From Galbibacter sp048266365 (GTDB lineage Bacteria; Bacteroidota; Bacteroidia; Flavobacteriales; Flavobacteriaceae), in the NCBI RefSeq assembly GCF_048266365.1, contig NZ_JBLWZP010000004.1, forward strand, positions 340,083-404,082: 64,000 nt of DNA, written 5' to 3'. The notes beneath the pieces were generated by a model. The model saw only the letters and a list, made by a program, of their open reading frames with translations, did no database searches and was not told the origin of the DNA. The translations under genes and the position numbers were made by a program. Of the stretch, positions 42,916 to 51,699 are shown piece by piece. Position 1 is the stretch's first letter, and the number at the start of each line of letters is the position of its first letter.

Positions 42916-43395
42916 TTAGCTTCGCAAAGAATTAACCTTGCTTACTAAATTTTCTACCGCATTCTTGTAATCATCCGCTTTTGACATATTTCCAGTGTTC
43001 TCGTCATAGATTTCAATAGTAATTTTATCGCCATCTTTTGGTGATATGTTGAGAATAATTTTATCGATAATACTTTGATTCGATGGGGAGGTATAATGGC
43101 TATAATCGGCTTTGATAATCTTAAGGTTATTGATATCCCATAGATGCTGTTGTGTGATCTTAGACTTTAAAACTTCAAGATGTAATAGCTTTTTAGCATT
43201 CGTATCTAAAATAAAATTCTGATTCCCCAGATCGTCATAAAGATCAGTGGGGTTTAACTGATTTTGTTCTATTAAGCTAGCTGTTAATTTTTCAGTTTTT
43301 CGTGCGCTAGCTTTTGATTTTACGATGGCGTAAATAATTGGAATTGCAATGACTAGTATTAATGCAATTCCGACAAGAGTGGCATTAGAGCTCAT
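42916..43395 (-). CDS. conserved membrane-anchored protein of unknown function
   Basis: A 159-residue protein with one N-terminal membrane helix (about 7-25, LVGIALILVIAIPIIYAIV) and a soluble domain that alternates strands and helices (about 30-159); the last part, DKITIEIYDENTGNMSKADDYKNAVENLVSKVNS, is helix-rich. No motif recognised. It is the third of three small minus-strand genes in a row (44380, 43819, 43395) with gaps of 186 and 61 bp. Confidence 0.65.
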   Translation of the reverse strand: MSSNATLVGIALILVIAIPIIYAIVKSKASARKTEKLTASLIEQNQLNPTDLYDDLGNQNFILDTNAKKLLHLEVLKSKITQQHLWDINNLKIIKADYSHYTSPSNQSIIDKIILNISPKDGDKITIEIYDENTGNMSKADDYKNAVENLVSKVNSLRS

Positions 43396-43456
43396 ATTAT
43401 TTTGATATAAATGATTTTTTAAAATGTTTTAATGTTCTTCGATAAGCATCATTTCT

Positions 43457-43819
43457 TTATGTGAATCCATGAAAAGGAAATAATAGTGCAATGACCCCTA
43501 GGGTGCTTTGATGTCCATTATAATGGATACCACAGGTAGCATTGTTTGGTAGTGCAATGTGTGCGATATCGCTAATGGGAATAAGTTGTGATAATGCACC
43601 TGGACTGTTGGACTGTTGATACGTATTAAAATGAGCGTTAAGGGGTTCTAATCCGAACTGTTGTGTAGAATTTGTAGGACTTAGAACCACTGTGTTATCC
43701 TTGCTCCAAGTTTGGCTGCAATCCATGGCTGTGCTACTCTTTGTGCCATAGAATTGGACCACCAAAAGTAATAACAAACCGGTGAAGTGATTAAAATTAC
43801 GAGTTTTAAGGCAATACAT
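43457..43819 (-). CDS. small exported protein with a C-terminal PFHGFT motif
   Basis: A 120-residue protein with an N-terminal hydrophobic segment (about 14-26, TGLLLLLVVQFYG) that looks like a signal peptide; two cysteines follow (Cys34 and one in NATCGIHYNGH). The last residues, LLFPFHGFT, resemble the end of the neighbouring small protein at 44006 (HLLPYHGFS), so the two may belong to one family or share a partner. Not recognised otherwise. Coding status is supported by the signal peptide and the shared tail, not by known homology. Confidence 0.5.
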   Translation of the reverse strand: MYCLKTRNFNHFTGLLLLLVVQFYGTKSSTAMDCSQTWSKDNTVVLSPTNSTQQFGLEPLNAHFNTYQQSNSPGALSQLIPISDIAHIALPNNATCGIHYNGHQSTLGVIALLFPFHGFT

Positions 43820-44005
43820 TTTATCAGACTACATTAAAAGTGAAAGCAAAATCGAGACAGCTTTGTAGGGCCTTAGCCGCAGCATGGGTCTATTGATTTG
43901 CTTTGATTTCGATCAAATGGTAAAACACCCCTGGTTCTTTTGCAGTTCAATGCAGAACAATATGGCGTATTTCAAATTTATGATGTTACTAAATGATCTC
44001 TGGGC

Positions 44006-44380
44006 TTAAGAAAAGCCGTGGTAAGGAAGTAAATGTTGTATGGTTTTGTTTTTTGCCCAAATGCTAGAAAGTTCTAATTCCTTGTTGTCCTTGAGCGAAG
44101 TAGTATTTAAAGGTGGATTGGTAAACTTAACAACTGCCTGAAACGGTCTAATTAAATTTGGTATTTTTGTATTAACATCAAACTCACTATAGATGTTTGT
44201 ATAGGCTTGGAATTGAAATTGTATCGAATTCCGAGATTGTAAATTGCTATCCTGTATTGTTTGATCGGTAATAGCGTCCTCAGCATTTCCTTGAAACGTA
44301 GAAGCTTCATAGGATAAATTTGCGAGAATAAACGCCAGTATGATGGCAACTAATACGCTATGTACTTTTCTTAAAAACAT
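44006..44380 (-). CDS. small exported protein with a C-terminal PYHGFS motif
   Basis: A 124-residue protein with an N-terminal membrane/signal segment (about 7-22, HSVLVAIILAFILANLS) and a polar body ending in IQHLLPYHGFS. The tail matches that of the protein at 43457. A TATATTTG -7-like box (minus strand, 44392-44385) lies only 4 bp before the ATG, so the mRNA may be leaderless. Not recognised. Confidence 0.5.
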   Translation of the reverse strand: MFLRKVHSVLVAIILAFILANLSYEASTFQGNAEDAITDQTIQDSNLQSRNSIQFQFQAYTNIYSEFDVNTKIPNLIRPFQAVVKFTNPPLNTTSLKDNKELELSSIWAKNKTIQHLLPYHGFS

Positions 44381-44459
44381 GGGGCAAATATACTGCTTAT
44401 TTGTTTTAGGAGCGCTTAGAACTTTACAAATTAAAAGTTTGGGCTCTAGTCAAGGTGGC

Positions 44460-45449
44460 TCACTCCGAATAGCTAAGTCCTATAATTTCTTTAACCTTAT
44501 CCATGGTTTGTATAAGATTTTTACTAAACTCAAAAGATGCAACAGGACTTTCTGTTTTTCCTCTTCTTAATAAATCATTGAAGTGTAATATTTCATAACT
44601 ATAGCCTAAGGTGGTTACTCCAAAGTCTTTTGTGGTTTCTTTGCCTTTATCATCAATGAAAGTCACTGAAGTTGGCTTGTGGAACGAAGAGTGCAATATA
44701 ATTTTACCTCTTTCGCATTGAATTATTCCTTGAGTAGGGGTCTTTTCCAAAATGGTAGAGTACAGCTGTGCAGTTTTCCCTTCTTTATAGTGAAATTTCA
44801 TCCGGCATTCAGAATCCGCTCCGGTTTCAAAAAATTGCGCTTTAGCTTCTATGTGTTCAGGGATTCCCAAAACGCTCAGGGCTAAAATAATCGGGTATAT
44901 TCCAATGTCTAATAAACTTCCTCCTCCTAGTTGTTTGTCAAACAGTCTTGATGTGGCATCAAATTCTGGAGCAAAACCGAAATCTGCTTCAACCGAAAGA
45001 ACCTCCCCGTAAGCTCCGGTAGATAAAAAGGAAAGCACCTCTTTATAATGTGGTAAAAAGCAAGTCCAAAGAGCTTCCATTAAAAGAGTATCCTCTTCAC
45101 GGGCTGTCTGTATCATTTGATCGACATCAGCACTGTTGAGTGCCAAAGGTTTTTCACAGAGCACCGCCTTTTTTTGTCTTAAACAATCAATAGTATAAAT
45201 TTTGTGAAAAGCGTGAGGTGTTGCAATATAGATGGCATCCACCTTAGGGTCGTTGATTAGATCCATATAGTTCCCATAAGCGACCTTTGCTTGATGTGCC
45301 TTTTTAAACGCTATTGCTTTATCCAAAGACCTAGAGGCTACGGCATATAACTGCGCGTCCTTAACTGTGGCAAGATCACTTGCGAATTTCGTGGCAATAT
45401 GGCCAGGGGCAAGGATTCCCCATTTGATTTTTTTACTTTTTGATGACAT
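44460..45449 (-). CDS. Gfo/Idh/MocA family oxidoreductase
   Basis: A 329-residue NAD(P)-dependent oxidoreductase: N-terminal Rossmann fold (WGILAPGHIATKFASDL), the conserved CEKPLALN motif with the catalytic Lys, and a C-terminal alpha/beta domain beginning GEVLSVEADFGF. Closest in layout to dihydrodiol dehydrogenase/xylose dehydrogenase-like members acting on sugars or cyclic diols; the substrate is not deducible. It overlaps the upstream symporter gene by 17 bp and so is part of the PIG-L operon, where it may modify the transported sugar derivative. Confidence 0.9.
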   Translation of the reverse strand: MSSKSKKIKWGILAPGHIATKFASDLATVKDAQLYAVASRSLDKAIAFKKAHQAKVAYGNYMDLINDPKVDAIYIATPHAFHKIYTIDCLRQKKAVLCEKPLALNSADVDQMIQTAREEDTLLMEALWTCFLPHYKEVLSFLSTGAYGEVLSVEADFGFAPEFDATSRLFDKQLGGGSLLDIGIYPIILALSVLGIPEHIEAKAQFFETGADSECRMKFHYKEGKTAQLYSTILEKTPTQGIIQCERGKIILHSSFHKPTSVTFIDDKGKETTKDFGVTTLGYSYEILHFNDLLRRGKTESPVASFEFSKNLIQTMDKVKEIIGLSYSE

Positions 45450-47160
45450 TAGCTGATCGATTTATGAGTTCAAATAATAGGGCTAAAATGATAACCAGAG
45501 CACAGCCTATAAAATTAAGCCACATATAACCCAATTTCTCTTCACCTGTGTCATATTGGTAAATGGCAAAATAATACGTTAAAATGACTAGTATCTGTGT
45601 GATAATCGCGGCGACAAATACAGCGTTTCCACGAATGAATTTGATGAAAAACGCAATGAGGAATATACCTAAAACGTTACCATAAAATATGGATCCGATG
45701 ATATTAACCAGTTGGATGAGGTTATCTAAAAGGGTGGCAAAACTAGCAAAGAAAATCGCGATAATTCCCCAAGCAAGAGTAAACCATCGCGTCGCATTTA
45801 AATAATAACGTTGACTGTGAGGTTCCTTTTGTTGCCTTTTAAATAAGTCCATTGTAGTGATAGTTCCTAAAGCATTGAGTTCAGAAGCAGTAGAAGACAT
45901 GGCCGCTGAAAAAATAACAGCTAGCAACAATCCGATTAGGCCGGTAGGGATATTATTAAGTATAAAGTGAATAAACACGTAATCTTTATCATTAGTTTCA
46001 AGATCCTCATCTACCTTCTGTATGAGTTCTCGAGCGTCCTTTCTGTTCTGACGTTCTTCAACATTGATATCGTGAATTTTGTTTTTTGCAGACATGATTA
46101 ATGCGTAATCCTTCATGTCTAACATAGCAGAAAATCGTTCTTGGGCAATTTTCTTCTCTTTTTCTAGCACCAAGTGGTTTTTTTCCATAGTCTGGAACTG
46201 CAGTGCATATTCTGAATTCTGTACCGCCTCAACTGCGGCTGGATTAAAGTTTAGCGGAGAGTGGTTGTACTGGTAGAATACGAATACCATTACTCCAACT
46301 AGAAGAATGAAGAATTGCATAGGAACCTTTAATAGACCATTAAAGATAAGACCAAGCTGGCTTTCTCTGACCGATTTTCCAGAGAGATAGCGCTGAACCT
46401 GACTTTGGTCTGTACCAAAATAGGCTAAGGCTAAAAACAACCCCCCTGTTATACCACTCCAGAAGGTATAGCGGCTTTGGAAATCTAAAGAAAAATCTAA
46501 GATGTTAAGCTTGTCATTAGCTCCTGCGATTTTGAGAGCTTTGCTAAAGTTGATATCATCTGGCAAATAACTCATTACCAAATAGAATGCGGTAAACATC
46601 CCCACCATAATGACAAACATTTGTTGTTTTTGAGTGACGCTTACGGCTTTGGTGCCACCCGATACGGTATAAATGATAACAAGAATCCCAATGATGATAT
46701 TCAGGGTGCCTATTTCCCATCCCAGTACTGCGGATAGGATTATAGAGGGGGCGTAGATGGTGATTCCAGCTGCGAGTCCCCGTTGAATTAAGAATAATAT
46801 GGCTCCTAATGATCGAGTTTTTACATCAAATCGAGCTTCTAAAAACTCATAGGCAGTATAGACTTTAAGCTTGTGGTATATGGGTATAAACACCATACAG
46901 ATAATAATCATAGCGAGGGGAAGTCCAAAATAGAATTGAACAAATCCCATTCCGTCATGGAAAGCTTGCCCTGGAGTAGATAGAAAAGTGATGGCACTGG
47001 CTTGGGTAGCCATAACGGACAGACCGACGGTCCACCATTTGGCTTGTTTGCCACCCAGGATGTAGTCATTAACATCTTGGCTTCCTTTAGTCTTCCAATA
47101 CCCGTAGACTACAATAAAAGTCAATGTGCCTACTAAAACAATCCAATCGATTAGTTCCAT
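45433..47160 (-). CDS. sodium:solute symporter
   Basis: A 575-residue SSS-family transporter (LeuT-fold, about 13 helices). The first helices contain NDYILGGKQAKWWTVGLSVMATQASAITFLSTPGQAF with the conserved sodium-site region, later GTDQSQVQRYLSGKS, the family signature. A charged cytoplasmic insert (about 310-395) separates the halves. Substrate unknown; related Bacteroidota proteins move sugars, sialic acid or polyols. It starts 7 bp after a 33-residue microprotein gene and overlaps the Gfo/Idh gene, suggesting uptake of the substrate processed by the operon. Confidence 0.92.
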   Translation of the reverse strand: MELIDWIVLVGTLTFIVVYGYWKTKGSQDVNDYILGGKQAKWWTVGLSVMATQASAITFLSTPGQAFHDGMGFVQFYFGLPLAMIIICMVFIPIYHKLKVYTAYEFLEARFDVKTRSLGAILFLIQRGLAAGITIYAPSIILSAVLGWEIGTLNIIIGILVIIYTVSGGTKAVSVTQKQQMFVIMVGMFTAFYLVMSYLPDDINFSKALKIAGANDKLNILDFSLDFQSRYTFWSGITGGLFLALAYFGTDQSQVQRYLSGKSVRESQLGLIFNGLLKVPMQFFILLVGVMVFVFYQYNHSPLNFNPAAVEAVQNSEYALQFQTMEKNHLVLEKEKKIAQERFSAMLDMKDYALIMSAKNKIHDINVEERQNRKDARELIQKVDEDLETNDKDYVFIHFILNNIPTGLIGLLLAVIFSAAMSSTASELNALGTITTMDLFKRQQKEPHSQRYYLNATRWFTLAWGIIAIFFASFATLLDNLIQLVNIIGSIFYGNVLGIFLIAFFIKFIRGNAVFVAAIITQILVILTYYFAIYQYDTGEEKLGYMWLNFIGCALVIILALLFELINRSANVIKK

Positions 47161-47167
47161 AGGGGAC

Positions 47168-47269
47168 TTACTTGTTAGAGAACATTATTAAATAAAAAAC
47201 AAAAATATAAATAGCATTTAATACCAACACAAGGGTATAAGCGCGTTTCCATTCAAATTTGCTTAGCAT
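47168..47269 (-). CDS. 33-residue membrane microprotein between PIG-L and symporter genes
   Basis: An ATG frame of 33 codons plus TAA, too short for normal gene calls. The product starts MLSKFEWKRAYTLVLVLNA and continues as one strongly hydrophobic helix (about 10-29) with a short polar end FSNK, so it is a single-span inner-membrane peptide. The start lies 2 bp after the PIG-L stop (TGATCATG) and the stop 7 bp before the symporter ATG, a tight operon fit. The charged-then-hydrophobic pattern suggests a small subunit or regulator of the symporter; this is inference. Confidence 0.7.
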   Translation of the reverse strand: MLSKFEWKRAYTLVLVLNAIYIFVFYLIMFSNK

Positions 47270-47271
47270 GA

Positions 47272-49797
47272 TCAGTTATTTAATGAGTTCATGTTCATTT
47301 TTTCTTGCTTTCCAATGGATAGCATATTGGCTAGCAGCTTGTATGCACCACTAACCCCTGCAGGTAATTCTCTAAAAAAGCTCAAACCCGTATAAATATA
47401 GTAACCTTTTCCATAAGAAGCCACCAAAAGACTTCCTTCTTTAGGACTTTCTCCAGGATCGCTCATGGCTAGTATAGGATGAAACTCTTTTGACCAATTA
47501 TCCGCAAAGTACAAACCTCTCTCTTGGACCCAACCTTCAAAATCTTCCGCAGTAATTTTGTTCGGACTATGGAGTATTGGATGCTTAGGATCTATAAAGC
47601 TTACCGGTGCATTTTCATCAGTTACGCGTTCTCTAGATAGCTCGAGTAGGTAGGGGGCTATATTCAACGGCCCTTTGGTCCCGCGACTCACGGTGTTATA
47701 TTGGACAATTAGATTTCCTCCATTTTTCACAAAATCAAATAAAAGATGTTGTTTGAATTTTAGGGTTTTATTAATGTTATAAGCTCTAATGCCTATAACT
47801 ACGGCATCATAATTTTCAAGTACCTCTGCGTTGATATTCTGGGCATCTATCAAATCGACCTGATAGCCAATTTGTTCTAAACTCTCAGGAACTGCATCTC
47901 CAGCTCCCATGACATATGCGATGCGTCTACCCCGGATTTCGATATCAGAACGCACCACTTTTACACTGGGATCCAATAAAACACTTTGATTTGGGATATG
48001 TTGGTAATTAATGGTATTTAATTCTTTTGAATAGCGTTTGCCGTTAATGTCAACCACTGGTGTAATCTTCCCGGTACTTTCATTTTTTGAAGGAATTACA
48101 TTGAAGGTTACGGTTTTTACCTCTCCTTTATTAGGGATCACAGCTACTTGTTTGTTTGGGGTTACTTTCCAGCCCTTGGGGGCTTTTAGAGTCACTGTTG
48201 CGTTGATGTTGTTAGTGGCGGAGCTTATTGACAAGGATAAGGGCTTTGGCTGTTGATCTGCAAAGACCATTACCTTATCGGCAGCATTTACGGTAACCTG
48301 AGGTAATATCTCAAAAGGTTGATAACGTTCTCCTTTATCTGGTTTTGCATATTTGTAGACCACAGCGGTATTGAATTCTATTGGAGTCCCTTGGATGGTA
48401 ATGGTAACCACTGTAGGTAATGCTGCTGGTGTGCGCGCTTTACCTCGAAGTAGTACAGCGGCCTCATACATGCCTAGGCTACTAGGTTTATTGAGCCAAT
48501 AGGGATTGGAATAGTCACTGTCTTGAGGGATTGTATAATCTATAGTGAAGGTCTCTAATTGGTTATTTCCAAGGGTTCTGCCTGGTTTGAATTCTTTATT
48601 ATTTGGAAGGATGGTAAGCTTTGAGAACTCCATCTGCACTTCAGATCTATTTAGAAGACTTGCTTGTATTTGGATCTGAGTACCTGGAACCGCAGCAGCA
48701 ATAGCAGTGGTGGTCTCCATAAAAAGCCCGCTACAGGCTGCTATGATTTTTTTGATTTGTTTAAGTTTTACAGTGCGCCAGTGATCGTCTTCTAAATTGT
48801 CAATAAGCTTATAAGCCTTGAGTAGTTCTGGAATATGTACTGCTGGATTCGCAAAATTAAAATGCTCCTCTATGGGTAGGAGTAGTTTTTCGATTTCTTC
48901 ACCTCCTTTGACTCGGGTCCAGCGGGTATTGATACCATCGAAGATTTTAGTGCCACCCAATTCCCCTCTTAGAAGTTCTAAGTAATCTTGATCAGTTCCC
49001 CTGAAGGTTAATCCTCCAAATCCTTGACTCAAATGTTGGCTTCGTGCAAGGGATGCAATTTCATTGTTACTTTTACCTAGATTCGGATAGTAAGTACCGA
49101 CATCTACGGAGATCATAGATGATTTATCGGCAGCCTCGAATTTCTCCTGACTACCATAAAACCACCACGAGGTATTGAAAAATAGTTTCTGCGGTTGCCA
49201 AGTATCTGTATATTTAAGTTGGTCAGAAAACTGCTTTTTATCGTTCGCTTTATCGAAGGCCTCCATGCTTAACATCGCAGAGGCCGTATGGTGACCATGT
49301 GTAGTTCCAGGGCTTCTGTGATCGAAACGATTGATGATCACATCGGGTTTGAAATTTCTGATTACCCAGATTACGTCAGATAGCACCTCGTTTTTATTCC
49401 AAATAGTTAGGGTTTCATCAGGGTGTTTGGAATAGCCAAAATCGTTTGCCCGTGTAAAAAATTGTTCACCACCATCAATAGTGCGCGCCGCTAGAAGTTC
49501 TTCGGTTCTCAGTACACCAAGGAGTTCTCGAAGTTCAGGTCCAATAAGGTTTTGACCCCCATCGCCCCGAGTTATCGATAAATAGGCCGTACGTGCTTTA
49601 ACACCATTGGAAAGGTATGATATTAGTTGGGTGTTCTCGTCATCGGGATGTGCTGCTATATATAAAGCTGTGCCTAAAAAGTTTAGTTTCTGTACCGCCT
49701 GATAGATTTCTGAGGAGGTGTATGTTTTTGGCTTTTGGCCGTAAGTAAGAAGTGTACATAAAAATCCAATAATAAGAATGGATACTCTTAAAAACAT
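47272..49797 (-). CDS. PIG-L (LmbE-like) deacetylase with C-terminal amidotransferase-like domain
   Basis: An 841-residue exported protein: signal peptide (to about residue 20), then a PIG-L zinc deacetylase domain (about 35-280) with AAHPDDENTQ and the HHTASAML/HGHH region that supply zinc ligands. Middle beta domains (about 390-600, NEW1-type APKGWKVTPN) lead to a C-terminal GATase1/ThuA-like domain (about 625-830, YDAVVIGIRAYNIN, NGGNLIVQYN). PIG-L enzymes remove N-acetyl groups from sugars. It heads an operon with microprotein, symporter and oxidoreductase, so an exported amino-sugar step before uptake is plausible. Confidence 0.88.
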   Translation of the reverse strand: MFLRVSILIIGFLCTLLTYGQKPKTYTSSEIYQAVQKLNFLGTALYIAAHPDDENTQLISYLSNGVKARTAYLSITRGDGGQNLIGPELRELLGVLRTEELLAARTIDGGEQFFTRANDFGYSKHPDETLTIWNKNEVLSDVIWVIRNFKPDVIINRFDHRSPGTTHGHHTASAMLSMEAFDKANDKKQFSDQLKYTDTWQPQKLFFNTSWWFYGSQEKFEAADKSSMISVDVGTYYPNLGKSNNEIASLARSQHLSQGFGGLTFRGTDQDYLELLRGELGGTKIFDGINTRWTRVKGGEEIEKLLLPIEEHFNFANPAVHIPELLKAYKLIDNLEDDHWRTVKLKQIKKIIAACSGLFMETTTAIAAAVPGTQIQIQASLLNRSEVQMEFSKLTILPNNKEFKPGRTLGNNQLETFTIDYTIPQDSDYSNPYWLNKPSSLGMYEAAVLLRGKARTPAALPTVVTITIQGTPIEFNTAVVYKYAKPDKGERYQPFEILPQVTVNAADKVMVFADQQPKPLSLSISSATNNINATVTLKAPKGWKVTPNKQVAVIPNKGEVKTVTFNVIPSKNESTGKITPVVDINGKRYSKELNTINYQHIPNQSVLLDPSVKVVRSDIEIRGRRIAYVMGAGDAVPESLEQIGYQVDLIDAQNINAEVLENYDAVVIGIRAYNINKTLKFKQHLLFDFVKNGGNLIVQYNTVSRGTKGPLNIAPYLLELSRERVTDENAPVSFIDPKHPILHSPNKITAEDFEGWVQERGLYFADNWSKEFHPILAMSDPGESPKEGSLLVASYGKGYYIYTGLSFFRELPAGVSGAYKLLANMLSIGKQEKMNMNSLNN

Positions 49798-49820
49798 GCT
49801 CGTTTATTTAGGTGATCTTT

Positions 49821-49828
49821 CAAATATA
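49821..49828 (-). promoter_or_regulatory. candidate -7 box of the PIG-L operon
   Basis: TATATTTG on the minus strand, 24 bp upstream of the ATG at 49797, matches TAnnTTTG. A -33 TTG at normal spacing is not clear. The remainder of the 295-bp interval up to 50092 shows nothing else I can identify. Confidence 0.45.
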
Positions 49829-50092
49829 GAAAGAATAGTTTTTTGTTAACGCGTTTTAGATAAAAGTTATCGTCAAGCCCTTAAATTACCACAACATTTA
49901 GACCAAATTGACAATAATTATACAGAGTTTCATGTATAAGTCTTGCCCATGGCTTTGGTGGGTTTTTAAAATTGTGTCAAAATATTGTAATTTAGTATAT
50001 CGACGAGTGTAGTTCTACCAGAATCAAATCAGCGCTCCGGGCTACCTCACAACTTTCTTTAGCTAAAAGAGATGACAAAAAAATAGTTCCAT

Positions 50093-50746
50093 ATGCCAGA
50101 AAAATTACTTGATTATTTAGAAGGATTTATTACCCCAGAGCGCAAAGAGCGTATCAATGAAATCCTTTTAAGACGTACCTATCATATTGCAGTGTGTATT
50201 GAGGATGTCTATCAAATGCATAATACCAGCGCTGTTATTCGAAGTTGCGATGTCTTCGGGATTCAACAGCTTCATGTTATTGAAGAACAGTTTGGGAAGC
50301 GATTGGACAAAAACATTGCTATGGGTGCTGAGAAATGGGTGGATGTCCATCGCTATGAAACAGCGGAGAATTGTATTGCCCTATTAAAATCAGAGGGTTA
50401 TAAAATAATTGCAACAACTCCACATCAGACCAGTTTCCCTTTAAAAGATTTTAATATTAGTGAAAAGTCGGTGATTTGTTTCGGTACTGAGAAATCCGGG
50501 CTTTCCCCAGTGATTATGGATCAGGCTGATGGGTTTATTCACATTCCAATGCAAGGGTTCGCTGAGAGCTTAAATATCTCTGTGTCTGCTGCAATCGTTC
50601 TACACGAACTTCGATCGCGATTAAATCAATCCAAGATTTCCTGGCAATTAAGTAAAAAAGAATTTGAAGCCAAACGCATTGATTGGACAATGAAATCCAT
50701 CAGAAGTATCGATGATATCATGAGGAGATTCAACAGTGATAATTAA
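50093..50746 (+). CDS. TrmH-like tRNA (guanosine-2'-O-)methyltransferase
   Basis: A 217-residue SPOUT methyltransferase. Motif 1 (NTSAVIRSCDVFGI with conserved Asn and Arg), motif 2 (ICFGTEKSGLS) and motif 3 (IPMQGFAESLNISVSAAIVLHEL) are complete, forming the SAM-binding trefoil knot. It most resembles TrmH, which methylates G18 in the tRNA D-loop; a basic C-terminal helix fits. It is convergent with the next gene, 15 bp away. Confidence 0.9.
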   Translation: MPEKLLDYLEGFITPERKERINEILLRRTYHIAVCIEDVYQMHNTSAVIRSCDVFGIQQLHVIEEQFGKRLDKNIAMGAEKWVDVHRYETAENCIALLKSEGYKIIATTPHQTSFPLKDFNISEKSVICFGTEKSGLSPVIMDQADGFIHIPMQGFAESLNISVSAAIVLHELRSRLNQSKISWQLSKKEFEAKRIDWTMKSIRSIDDIMRRFNSDN

Positions 50747-50761
50747 TCTTGGGTATTCTCC

Positions 50762-51529
50762 TTACTTGTTTCTGTTGAGAACTTTGTATTCTTCGTAGCA
50801 GTTGCTAATGGCGTCAAGTATTTGTAGGTCATTAGCAGTTTCGATAAAGCTATCTGAGTAATTACAGTTTCTCAAAATATCTTCTATGTCTACCTTGTCA
50901 ACTTGTAGTAAAGCCATCAAGGTTTCTCTATCAAATTTTGATGCAAGCAAGCCACGGATTTTATCATCTTCCTGCATTTTACGCAATTTCCGCATCTGCT
51001 TTGGTTTTTTGCCAAAGAGGTTGTGGAGAAAGTCCGCGGGGTTGAAAATGGATCCCAAAATATTCGAAAAGGCATTCGGGTTGTTGCTTCCTGCTTCGTA
51101 TCCCATGTTTAACCCTGAGATACTATAACGTGCCGATTGATTAATAGGGATGTTTTTGGAATCGATGTCTAGATATCCAGTTAGTTGGTAAGGACGAACT
51201 ACGACTTCTTCTAAGGCAAATGCCAGTTCTGTCAAACCAATCTTAGTATTTTGATATTTAAGCATATCATTGGTGACTCTCACCTTGACAGCTTTGTAAC
51301 CGAGATAAGACAAGTAAAGCGTGTCATTAACCCTGGCAGTAATATTGAATTGTCCTTCTTGATTGGTAATAGTGCCAATGACCTGATTCAGGTTTAAAAC
51401 GTGTACATTCCCCATGACAGATTCGTCTGAAGTATTAAATACGACTCCTTGGAGTTCGCCTGTGGTATCATCTTGCGAAAAACCGATACCAACAGTTAAG
51501 AGAATCAGTAAACAAATTAATTTTTTCAT
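50762..51529 (-). CDS. carboxypeptidase-like regulatory domain protein
   Basis: The frame opens at 51541, but the ATG at 51529 starts a standard signal peptide (MKKLICLLILLTVGIGFSQ), giving 255 residues. An N-terminal CarboxypepD_reg-like beta domain (about 25-105, LQGVVFNTSDESVMGNVHV, YLSYLGYKAVKVRV) of the kind that also precedes TonB-dependent receptors is followed by a helical region (about 150-255). No receptor is attached, so it is a stand-alone exported protein of unknown function. Confidence 0.8.
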   Translation of the reverse strand: MKKLICLLILLTVGIGFSQDDTTGELQGVVFNTSDESVMGNVHVLNLNQVIGTITNQEGQFNITARVNDTLYLSYLGYKAVKVRVTNDMLKYQNTKIGLTELAFALEEVVVRPYQLTGYLDIDSKNIPINQSARYSISGLNMGYEAGSNNPNAFSNILGSIFNPADFLHNLFGKKPKQMRKLRKMQEDDKIRGLLASKFDRETLMALLQVDKVDIEDILRNCNYSDSFIETANDLQILDAISNCYEEYKVLNRNK

Positions 51530-51659
51530 TGTTTCAAACATACTAAAAAAGTATTCCTGAGCCTAAACATAATGTGGTATTTAATAGTAAGTAACTTCGT
51601 TTTTTGAGTTTAAGCAAAATTAGCAATATATGGTGGGCTAAAAATAGTAAACAAAAGCA

Positions 51660-51686
51660 AAAAATGCGCCTGACAGACGCATTTTT
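51660..51686. terminator. intrinsic terminator of the DEAD-box helicase gene
   Basis: AAAAATGCG and CGCATTTTT pair around a 9-base loop, 13 bp beyond the helicase stop on the minus strand, followed by T's on either strand. Confidence 0.75.
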
Positions 51687-51699
51687 AATTTATTATTAA

